NCBI GenBank assembly: GCA_001464715.1
Contig: LNDT01000029.1
Coordinates: 1-64,000, forward strand
Source of the DNA: Bdellovibrionales bacterium Ga0074137
GTDB lineage: Bacteria; Bdellovibrionota; Bdellovibrionia; Bdellovibrionales; JAMPXM01
Direction of reading: 5' to 3'
Length of the DNA: 64,000 nt
Below the pieces are notes generated by a model, which was not told where the DNA came from, made no database searches, and saw only the letters and a list, made by a program, of their open reading frames with translations. Below, piece by piece: positions 57,364-64,000 of this stretch. A program made the position numbers and the translations under genes. The first letter of the stretch is position 1. The number at the start of each line of letters is the position of its first letter.

Positions 57364-58074
57364 CTAGGCGAAGAGATACGTTTGAACTTCTTCGAGCTTC
57401 GGCCCGAACTTCCAAACGGCTCGACCCTTGATGTAAGGATTGATCTCAAACGCGCGCTTCGTACCGAGCGCCGACACACTTGAAACTTGGTTTGGCATCG
57501 GGAAGCAAAGCACGCCTGGCAAATTCGATTTAACCGTCTGATCAAAACTTGAAGCGTCTGGTTTCTGAGTCGCAACAATAAGGTGAACGCCAGCCGCTCG
57601 TCCCTGGCGTGCGATGCGATTGACGGCGGCCCGTGCGTCGTTTTGCAACTCTTTGTCGACTTCTCCGTCTCGCGCATAGAGCTGGGCGATCTCGTCAACA
57701 ATGATGAACGTTCGACGGATTTCTTCAAGGCGTCCTTCGGTCAAATCCCCTTTGTACCCGACTTGTTTCTTTCGATACTCGTCGAGGTTTGAAACGCCGA
57801 CCGTCGATAGCGCCTTGAACCGTGGCTCAAGGCTTGCGCCGATTGATACGAGAAATTCGATGCTGCGCTTTGCGCCATCAATACACGACACGTTGTTACC
57901 GAGATTTTTCGCGTGGTTTCGAATATCGGCCGACTCCATGCCGCCTTTGAAGTCGAGGAAAAACACGTCCGACTCTGGGTTATTCAACGTCAAAACCGTC
58001 GTCGCAACCTTTAGAAAGTTCGACTTTCCGCCGCCGGTTTGTCCTGCGACAAGAATGTGACCGACATCTCGCAT
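57364..58074 (-). CDS. FtsK/SpoIIIE-type ATPase, ATPase part (downstream of frameshift)
   Basis: A 236-residue frame with the ATPase core: Walker A AGQTGGGKSN near residue 12, Walker B FIIVDEIAQL, and a closing IVATQKPDASS. It resembles the FtsK/SpoIIIE/TcpA family of DNA pumps, which act as coupling proteins in elements lacking VirD4. The frame really begins upstream at about 58115 with PIGHSHEG, so this start is artificial. Reading one extra or one fewer base there joins it to the membrane part. Confidence 0.85.
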   Translation of the reverse strand: MRDVGHILVAGQTGGGKSNFLKVATTVLTLNNPESDVFFLDFKGGMESADIRNHAKNLGNNVSCIDGAKRSIEFLVSIGASLEPRFKALSTVGVSNLDEYRKKQVGYKGDLTEGRLEEIRRTFIIVDEIAQLYARDGEVDKELQNDARAAVNRIARQGRAAGVHLIVATQKPDASSFDQTVKSNLPGVLCFPMPNQVSSVSALGTKRAFEINPYIKGRAVWKFGPKLEEVQTYLFA

Positions 58075-58651
58075 GTTGATGTGGATCGTACCTTCGTGCG
58101 AATGACCAATCGGAATTTATTTCGATTTTGCTTTTGTCATTTTCGTCTTGATGAAGTTTAACGACAGTCACGTTTAAGACTGATTCAATTCGCTTAATCT
58201 CTTTTTCGAAATCCGCTTTCGGAATGCCATGACAGAGGAGCCGAAGCTTGCGAACGTAATCGTCAACTCGAAGATCTTCGATCAACGATGGAAGTCGTCC
58301 GTTACATTTTAGATTCGCTGCGCTGAACGCATCCTTGAGGCGATTCAAAAGCCGGTTTCGTGCTCCTGCTCGCGCAACACCCCACAAGACCCAACCAGAA
58401 ATGAGGCTTGCATAGGTAAGGAAGAGGCGAAGCGAACCACCAAGCCGAAACTTTAAACCCAAACTTCCCAATATCCACGAGTCCAACCGAAAGTAGAAAA
58501 CCAAGGCCAATAACAGCCCCGCATAACAAGTCTTGGCCGGAACACGATTGTTGAGAATGCCTGAAGCAATCTCTTCAGCCGCCGCCCATAAGAATCGTCC
58601 AACTGACACCGCGATGTCCGCGAAGTCTCGATTTTTCCTTTGATACTCCAT
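57980..58651 (-). CDS. FtsK/SpoIIIE-type ATPase, membrane part (upstream of frameshift)
   Basis: A 223-residue frame. Two or three membrane segments (about residues 40-95) and a cytoplasmic helical part follow; the natural text runs to KIEI near residue 178. Beyond that the frame gives an Arg-rich stretch that no longer looks like protein. The continuation, beginning with a new strand and Walker A, is in the next frame. So a single-base insertion or deletion near 58115-58120 breaks a gene spanning 57364-58651. Confidence 0.8.
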   Translation of the reverse strand: MEYQRKNRDFADIAVSVGRFLWAAAEEIASGILNNRVPAKTCYAGLLLALVFYFRLDSWILGSLGLKFRLGGSLRLFLTYASLISGWVLWGVARAGARNRLLNRLKDAFSAANLKCNGRLPSLIEDLRVDDYVRKLRLLCHGIPKADFEKEIKRIESVLNVTVVKLHQDENDKSKIEINSDWSFARRYDPHQHARCRSHSCRRTNRRRKVELSKGCDDGFDVE

Positions 58652-58654
58652 ATA

Positions 58655-59566
58655 CTATTTTTCCTCTCGTTTTGGTTCGTCGATAATTAAGTAAAACTCA
58701 GTTCCTCGTTTTACTTCGATGATGTTTGGTGAAGACTTCATCTCTTCCATCAGACTCTGGCTTTGCTCGAGCGCGGCTTTCGACGCACCCGAAAACGCCG
58801 CATCTCGCATCGACTTTTTCTCGGGCGCGCCCCACAAGTTCGAACCACTCGAATTTGTTTGAAGTCCGTCTGCCATTCCGCCTAAGACTCCGAAACCGAT
58901 TGCCATGCCCATCTTTTTCGATCGTGCTCCGACGAACGCGCCTTTAAGCCCTAAAATTTTGTCCTCAACATCAAAGGCCTGACCAAGAATTCGAAATGAT
59001 TCACCACTTGGAAAAATGGCTCGATCAAACTGAACAAAGAGCCGCTCTTCCGTCGACTTTCCTCGGCCAAAAAGCGTTGTCCGTTCGGGAAAAAGTATTT
59101 CGCCATCCACCTTAAGAGCAGATAGAAGGCGCGCTTTGACGACTCCATTGGAGGCGCCACTTTCGAGAATCGCTCTTGCCTCTGAACCAACTGGTATGTC
59201 AGATGCACGACTCAAATTGACGACTCGAATCCCACCAGCGATGCCGGTCGACGACCTGGCCCGTGTGATTCGATTCAAAGGTTCTCGCCCATTCAAAAAT
59301 GGTGCATCGACAATCGGTAGATCCTGTATGATCCCCGGCACACTCATCTCTTGGCCGCGTAGGTCGCTAAAATCTTTTTTGCCCGAAAATAGAAACGTGA
59401 AGATGCCAATCACGATTGCAATCGGCAGCGCCACTGCTTTTAAGGCGGCCGTACTCACTGTTTCTTTAAGTCCATTCCATGTTCGAAAATAGGCTGCATG
59501 ACCCCAGCGAAAAGCTCGACCTTCCCTTTGGATAAATACTTCCGCCTGCGGTTGATTTTCATTCAT
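58655..59566 (-). CDS. VirB10/TrbI-like type IV secretion core protein
   Basis: A 303-residue VirB10/TrbI-like protein. It has one N-terminal membrane anchor (about residues 42-60), a short periplasmic linker, and the beta-barrel domain: PVGSEARAILESG, RLLSALKVDGEILFP, then RLFVQFDRAIFPSG. VirB10 links inner and outer membrane in type IV secretion. It lacks the Pro-rich linker found in many relatives, so it is shorter than usual. It overlaps the TraK-like gene by 8 bases and is 3 bases from the FtsK-like gene. Confidence 0.85.
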   Translation of the reverse strand: MNENQPQAEVFIQREGRAFRWGHAAYFRTWNGLKETVSTAALKAVALPIAIVIGIFTFLFSGKKDFSDLRGQEMSVPGIIQDLPIVDAPFLNGREPLNRITRARSSTGIAGGIRVVNLSRASDIPVGSEARAILESGASNGVVKARLLSALKVDGEILFPERTTLFGRGKSTEERLFVQFDRAIFPSGESFRILGQAFDVEDKILGLKGAFVGARSKKMGMAIGFGVLGGMADGLQTNSSGSNLWGAPEKKSMRDAAFSGASKAALEQSQSLMEEMKSSPNIIEVKRGTEFYLIIDEPKREEK

Positions 59567-59936
59567 GGAACTTCACCTCGTATTGGGAGTCTTTCGGATC
59601 TCTCACGATCAATATGTCGTCGCCGAGGCTTTGCACCGTGATCAGATCGAACGCGCATCTGCGATTTTCCAGATAAACAACCACGTTGGTTCGGCCTGTC
59701 GAATGAAGTGCGCTTATCAGCAAATCGTTCCTGATCTGTTTGAAATCAAAAATCGCCGCACCCGGTACGACTTCTTTCGGCTTAAATGGAAAGTTCAGAG
59801 TCGTGATTCGGCCGCGCGCGATTCGCACAGCACGCGTTTGCTTGTCGTCACATTGGATTGTTTTTTCTTTCTCGCCTCGTCCAAGACTGGTTCCGACCCA
59901 AAAGATGCAAAAGAAAACCAGTAGCGCGTACCTCAT
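59559..59936 (-). CDS. TraK/VirB9-like small secreted protein
   Basis: A 125-residue protein with a signal peptide (residues 1-19). The mature part (TTLNFPFKPKEVVPG, LISALHSTGRTNVVVYLENRRC) resembles the N-terminal part of VirB9/TraK proteins, which form the outer-membrane core with VirB10. It is about half the normal length and lacks the C-terminal VirB7-binding domain. The order TraE-, TraK-, TraB-like matches F-type transfer operons. It overlaps the TraE-like gene by 4 bases. Confidence 0.65.
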   Translation of the reverse strand: MRYALLVFFCIFWVGTSLGRGEKEKTIQCDDKQTRAVRIARGRITTLNFPFKPKEVVPGAAIFDFKQIRNDLLISALHSTGRTNVVVYLENRRCAFDLITVQSLGDDILIVRDPKDSQYEVKFHE

Positions 59937-60475
59937 CGACGAACCTCCTTGGAATCAATTGCAACGGCGTCGTTCAGCCTTAAGCCGTATGGATTGAGTT
60001 CAGTCGGATCGATTTCTTCGAATGTCACTTTGACCACCGTCTTCAATGCCGAACGGATTTCGCCAATGGCCAGGACGCGATCAAAATCGATTGTCGCCGC
60101 ATCCTTATTTACGACCGCTTTGCGAAAGACCGTGGCTTGCGTGAGGCCGCGCGTTTTCATTTCTCGCTGTTCGGTTTCACGAATCTCGGTTTGCCGTTTT
60201 GAAATGAAAACGTCCGGCGCTAGAGCTGCGGAGTCGAAACGAGCCTTTAGCATCAGCTTTAGCGCCAGTTCGATATCGTGTTCAGTTCGATTCAGTGGTG
60301 TCATGCGAACAATTTCTAGGCCGCGACTTGATCGCTCGACGATCGCCGGTTCTTTGTCGTGCAGAAAAAGAACGGCGAGCGACAAGAGCATGTCGGCTAA
60401 GATCAAGACTTTGACCACCGTTCGAAGAAACCCATTTTCTTTTGATAGCGAATCTACTGTCGATGAAAATTTCAT
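59933..60475 (-). CDS. TraE/VirB8-like inner-membrane protein
   Basis: A 180-residue protein with one N-terminal membrane segment (about residues 18-38) and a periplasmic domain with mixed helices and strands (ELALKLMLKARF, ATIDFDRVLAIGEIRS). It fits VirB8/TraE by size, topology and place in the operon between VirB6-like and TraK-like genes. The name is by context and shape. Confidence 0.65.
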   Translation of the reverse strand: MKFSSTVDSLSKENGFLRTVVKVLILADMLLSLAVLFLHDKEPAIVERSSRGLEIVRMTPLNRTEHDIELALKLMLKARFDSAALAPDVFISKRQTEIRETEQREMKTRGLTQATVFRKAVVNKDAATIDFDRVLAIGEIRSALKTVVKVTFEEIDPTELNPYGLRLNDAVAIDSKEVRR

Positions 60476-60509
60476 TTGCAGTACCTCCTTGAATCTATAT
60501 TGTTAGAAT

Positions 60510-61349
60510 TTACTTTTCGTCCGAGGCGAGACCTTTGACGAATCCTTTGGCCGAGCGTATGGGAGTCGCTGCGAGTCCGGTGATTCCTGGCGGGGTCATG
60601 GCAACTGCTCCCAAAATCACACCGCCGAGGGCCGCCGCCCCAGAATGCAGGCCGCCGCGCAGAAGTTTGCCAACAACGAGAGGGGTCACAACGACTGAAA
60701 ATGCGAGCAGAACATTCAGCAAAATAGCCGTTAGAAAATCGACGTCATACTCAGGTCGATTGATCTCGGACAGCGCGAAGCTCCAAAGAAGTGCTGCCAA
60801 AACACTCCACGTCACCTTCCAACACGACACTTCAATGAGCGATTGAAATAGACCCTTCGTTGCGTGCGCTGTCGACGGCAACACAAAGGCCGCGATCAAC
60901 AGCGGCGAAAAAATATAGAGCAGAGTCCACGTGAAAAGAAAAAGCGTGTCGGCCATATAGACGCTTATGTAGAGCAGAAAAAAGGTCAGATTGCTGATAA
61001 GCAGCAATACCGAGTCTTTCACCGAGACCCAAGACCACGTCAGTGTTTCGATCTTGTCACCAAGGCGACCAAGCACGAGTTTGAAATTCGTGAGTTGGCC
61101 GACTTCGCGAGCGACCGCATCGGTGATGTCGGCGATCGTGTTCATGATCTCGGGTAAAGCTACCAGCAAAAATGCCGCAATAGTCGCGCGCCCAACAAGG
61201 CTCAAAAATTCTGGTACCTGACCTAACGGCATTCGGAAATAGTTGATAACAACGCCGAGAAGTAAAAGGCTCAGAATGATGCTATAGAAGAGACTCGCAA
61301 AAATCGCGTGAATCTGTTTCGCCTCGCTCGCTAGCCATGTCATATCCAT
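60510..61349 (-). CDS. VirB6/TrbL-like polytopic membrane protein
   Basis: A 279-residue protein with about six membrane segments (around residues 20-45, 55-78, 105-128, 140-165, 180-205, 215-240) and a Gly/Ala-rich C-terminus. VirB6/TrbL proteins form part of the type IV secretion inner-membrane channel. The start at 61349 follows the VirB5-like stop by one base and has GAGG upstream. The longer frame to 61382 overlaps that gene. Confidence 0.75.
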   Translation of the reverse strand: MDMTWLASEAKQIHAIFASLFYSIILSLLLLGVVINYFRMPLGQVPEFLSLVGRATIAAFLLVALPEIMNTIADITDAVAREVGQLTNFKLVLGRLGDKIETLTWSWVSVKDSVLLLISNLTFFLLYISVYMADTLFLFTWTLLYIFSPLLIAAFVLPSTAHATKGLFQSLIEVSCWKVTWSVLAALLWSFALSEINRPEYDVDFLTAILLNVLLAFSVVVTPLVVGKLLRGGLHSGAAALGGVILGAVAMTPPGITGLAATPIRSAKGFVKGLASDEK

Positions 61350-61350
61350 A

Positions 61351-62043
61351 TCAAAACCTCGGGGTATCAAACCCTGCTGCAATCGTTTTCATTTTCGCCT
61401 TCAGTCTCTTTCCTTCGGCGAGGTATTGCGATGTCTTGTCTTTTTCTTGCTTGTTCTGAACGGCCATCGCCTGGGCTTGAAGTTTCAAACCTTGCCCGGT
61501 CGCTCGGATCTGTTGGTTTAAAACGTGGATCATCACCCCAAGCGATTGCGCGGTAAGTTTTGCGGCACCTCCTGGCGATACCGAGTGCGAATAGGTTTTG
61601 ATCTCTTCGCCAATTCGATCAAGTTTCTGCGTGTAGTCGTTCAATTCGTTGTTGAAGGTGAGCGCCTCCGCGACAGTCTGGTCGGTATTTCGCTGGACCT
61701 TCGCGACTTGCGAATCGACCGCGCGACCAAAAACGGTTTCCACGGTGTTCAACGCTTGATCGACGCCACGAAGCTCTCGGTACAAGCCCGGATCGATGCG
61801 GACACCAAGAGTCTCGGCCATCGCAAGCGAATCGTTGATACCGCGATTTACTTCTCGCAGAAGTCCTAGCGTGTCGCTGCTCTGACCTAGGATTTGTTGA
61901 AGCTGCGCAAGTTGCTGAACCGCGTTTGCGAGGATCTGCGCCAAGACGGCGACATCTGCTCCCCAAATATCAGCGTGTGCAGTTCTCGGCGCAGGCAATA
62001 GAAGGCCCAGCACTGTGAACACAGTGCAAACTAGTTTTTTCAC
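61351..62043 (-). CDS. VirB5/TrbJ-like secreted coiled-coil protein
   Basis: A 230-residue protein with a signal peptide (residues 1 to about 24, cut after THA). It is nearly all helical with Gln/Leu-rich heptads (QQLAQLQQILGQ), like VirB5/TrbJ pilus-tip or channel helper proteins. The start is a GTG with AAAGGA upstream. It follows the VirB4 gene by 15 bases. Confidence 0.75.
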   Translation of the reverse strand: MKKLVCTVFTVLGLLLPAPRTAHADIWGADVAVLAQILANAVQQLAQLQQILGQSSDTLGLLREVNRGINDSLAMAETLGVRIDPGLYRELRGVDQALNTVETVFGRAVDSQVAKVQRNTDQTVAEALTFNNELNDYTQKLDRIGEEIKTYSHSVSPGGAAKLTAQSLGVMIHVLNQQIRATGQGLKLQAQAMAVQNKQEKDKTSQYLAEGKRLKAKMKTIAAGFDTPRF

Positions 62044-62058
62044 TCTCTATCCTTTCAG

Positions 62059-64000
62059 TTAAAATCTATTCGACGCCGTCTCTGAAGCCGATGCGCCATG
62101 TGGGAATTCTTTGGCAAGTATCTCTAGCAGCTCCGAATTCGTGGCACTGGGATGCTCTAGTCGTCGTACTTCTAGCTTTTTTAAGTCCTGTGGATCTGTC
62201 GTTGCGAGCCAATATTCAAGCGGCGTGCTTTCAATCACGACGACCTGCTTTTCGTCGCCTGCGATGAGAAACGCTTCCGAAAAATATCCTTTCTTCGAAA
62301 TCACACTCTCAACCAGATTCGCTTCTCGTTCATTGAGCAGCAGCGTGTCTTTAAGCGACGCGAGATTTCCGCCAGTTTGCTTCAGCACCCACTTAATCGA
62401 CGAGTTCGGTAAAATTGCCGAAGCCACCTTTGATTTTGCGAAGTCGTCCATCGTCTGAGAAATTGCGATGGCAGACGCTTTGTATTTTCGAAAAGTCCGA
62501 AAAACCTCGGCGATAAATCTTGAACCGGCATCATTTTCGAGAAGTCGCCAGCATTCGTCGAACACAACGAACTTCGAACTCACGCGGTCCTTTTGCACTT
62601 CTCGCCAGATCAGATCAGTAATCAAAAACAGGCAAACGGCTTGAAGGTCGGGCTGCGATTCCAGACCCTTCAGATCAAAACAGACGATCCGGCTCTGAAG
62701 TTCGAGATTCGTTTTTCGATCGACAAATTTTCCAAATGGCGAATCACCGCACCATGGCCCGAGAATCTTTCCCATGCGCTGAAGAAGCGGGTCTTGGTTT
62801 GTAAGCAAGCGTTCGCGCAAGTGCGAAAGTCTCGGCTCTGGCTCTTCACGCAAAATATCTTTAATTGCTTGTTCAATCTCGGATCGTTCAAGCTTGCCAA
62901 TACCGCTTGCCGCATCTTCTTTCGTCATCATTTCCACGAGCGATGTCACGAACTTAATTTTCTGATCGATAGCTTCTGGCGTCGACTCGTTCAGATCAAA
63001 TGGGTTCAGGGCGAGGCTGCTGTTTGCACCAAGCGGAATATATTGACCTTCCAATTGTTCAGCGACTTTTCGGTAGCTCCCGCCGATGTCCAATATGAAA
63101 ACCCTCGGATTTTCTTTTGCGAGATGCGAAATCAAAATGTTCGTAAGGAACGACTTTCCGCTTCCAGAACCTCCGCTGACGACTTGATTGAAGTTCGTAA
63201 GCCGTGGACTAAATGGATCGAATCCAATCACAGCACCCCGGCGATTTCGAAGCAAAATGCGCGGCTCTTCATGTCCGGACCAGTCACCATAAATCGGCAA
63301 AAAGTCGGCGAGGACACTAGTGTTCATTCGTCGCGAGCGTTCTTTGGCACGGCCATTTGGCATCGCTAGTTCTAGAAACATGGGTGATGCCGCAAGCGAC
63401 TCGGTCATTCCTTCCGCGCCCGAAAGCTCGCGGAAGGTCTGAAGAACTTTTGCGACTTGTTCCTCTAGGATCGATTCGCTTTCGGATCGCAGAACGACGT
63501 TCATTGAAACGCCAAAAATTTTTTCTTGGCCAGCGACGCGTCCACTTAGCAACGCTTCAATATCTTTGAGCTTCGCTTCGCTCTCGAGATCCGAAACACC
63601 TTTTTTGCCCGCGTACATCGCATAGGCGATTCGACGCTGGGTCTCGAGTGCCATTGTTTCTCGATCCTGGTTCAAAACTTCGATCGACAAAAATAGTCTC
63701 GAATCAAACGGCATCGAATGAAGCTTTTCGCTCATCGACGCATATGTGTGATCGGGCATGATCTTAAGCGATAAGACTCGGTGATGAACGTGGCCCAACG
63801 CAAAACCCTTAAGCGACATCACCATGTCACTTAAAACAAGATCGTCGCGAATGTCCTCGCGATTGAAATTCAATCCGTTCAATGGAAATTTTGGATTCCA
63901 TTGGTCGAAAAGAAGTTGAAAGGCATCTTCCTCCGAGAGTTCAACGGAACCCACGCCCAAAGTCTCGAGGCCCTGACGAACGTCCGATGCAGTCCTAGCG
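62059..64000 (-). CDS. VirB4/TraC-like type IV secretion ATPase (partial)
   Basis: The reading frame is open to the window edge, so the N-terminus of this gene is missing. At least 647 residues are present. The ATPase core has Walker A (GGSGSGKSFL) and Walker B (VVFDECWRL), and a FERSEIEQ-type helical insertion follows. VirB4 drives assembly and substrate transfer in type IV secretion. The TTG at 63960 is not a real start, since the upstream codons continue without a stop and read like the family's middle region. It heads the visible transfer operon. Confidence 0.93.
   Translation of the reverse strand, partial: ARTASDVRQGLETLGVGSVELSEEDAFQLLFDQWNPKFPLNGLNFNREDIRDDLVLSDMVMSLKGFALGHVHHRVLSLKIMPDHTYASMSEKLHSMPFDSRLFLSIEVLNQDRETMALETQRRIAYAMYAGKKGVSDLESEAKLKDIEALLSGRVAGQEKIFGVSMNVVLRSESESILEEQVAKVLQTFRELSGAEGMTESLAASPMFLELAMPNGRAKERSRRMNTSVLADFLPIYGDWSGHEEPRILLRNRRGAVIGFDPFSPRLTNFNQVVSGGSGSGKSFLTNILISHLAKENPRVFILDIGGSYRKVAEQLEGQYIPLGANSSLALNPFDLNESTPEAIDQKIKFVTSLVEMMTKEDAASGIGKLERSEIEQAIKDILREEPEPRLSHLRERLLTNQDPLLQRMGKILGPWCGDSPFGKFVDRKTNLELQSRIVCFDLKGLESQPDLQAVCLFLITDLIWREVQKDRVSSKFVVFDECWRLLENDAGSRFIAEVFRTFRKYKASAIAISQTMDDFAKSKVASAILPNSSIKWVLKQTGGNLASLKDTLLLNEREANLVESVISKKGYFSEAFLIAGDEKQVVVIESTPLEYWLATTDPQDLKKLEVRRLEHPSATNSELLEILAKEFPHGASASETASNRF

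Noticed and set aside
62593-63369. A 258-residue plus-strand frame antisense to the VirB4-like gene
   Set aside because: It mirrors VirB4 codons, lacks known motifs, and VirB4 has clear Walker motifs in its own frame.

Overview
The window looks like a chromosomal stretch of a Bdellovibrio-like predatory bacterium (Bdellovibrionota). The evidence is a TIGR02147-family regulator, many secreted or lipoprotein genes of no known family, a CarD regulator, a subtilisin-like exported protease and base composition near 50 % G+C. This placement is an inference from gene content, not a database match. Most genes lie on the minus strand.

Layout. The chromosomal part lies between two tRNA genes, tRNA-Cys (542-615, minus) and tRNA-Leu (53659-53745, plus). 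To the left of tRNA-Cys is a small membrane-protein gene and a cluster of short phased repeats that may be the edge of another mobile element. From 0.9 to 16 kb come a pair of secreted proteins, comM/yifB, a XerC/D recombinase, two lipoproteins, an HNH remnant, a SpoIID - slipin - NfeD operon, several unknown proteins, a chrA remnant and a RAYT-type transposase. From 16 to 35.7 kb is a housekeeping region: a secreted amidoligase-like protein with uvrC, the gltX-cysS-uvrB operon, carD, a subtilase, recG, an HD-GYP protein, a rhodanese-fold lipoprotein, and lysS with a class I aldolase. From 35.8 to 53.5 kb come nfu, a TIGR02147 operon, and queC-DUF366. Next are recJ and the tgt-yajC-secD-secF block, a TPR/winged-helix regulator, a heme/YceI/outer-membrane operon, and queA.

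From tRNA-Leu to the right edge lies an integrative, conjugative-type element. Next to the tRNA is a serine recombinase. Beyond it are a lipoprotein, a replication-relaxation-like protein, an FtsK/SpoIIIE-type ATPase, and a type IV secretion operon read from VirB4 through VirB5-, VirB6-, VirB8/TraE-, VirB9/TraK- and VirB10-like proteins. Both the recombinase and the FtsK-like gene carry single-base frameshifts. The element continues past the window, and no canonical relaxase or VirD4 is visible.

How genes work together. queC, tgt and queA cover three steps of queuosine tRNA modification, with DUF366 directly behind queC. tgt-yajC-secDF has the order known from many Gram-negatives. uvrB, uvrC, recG, recJ and comM form a scattered DNA-repair and recombination set. 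The most unusual non-coding structure is a pair of long perfect palindromes sharing their outer arms, lying directly against the stop codons of lysS and queC.
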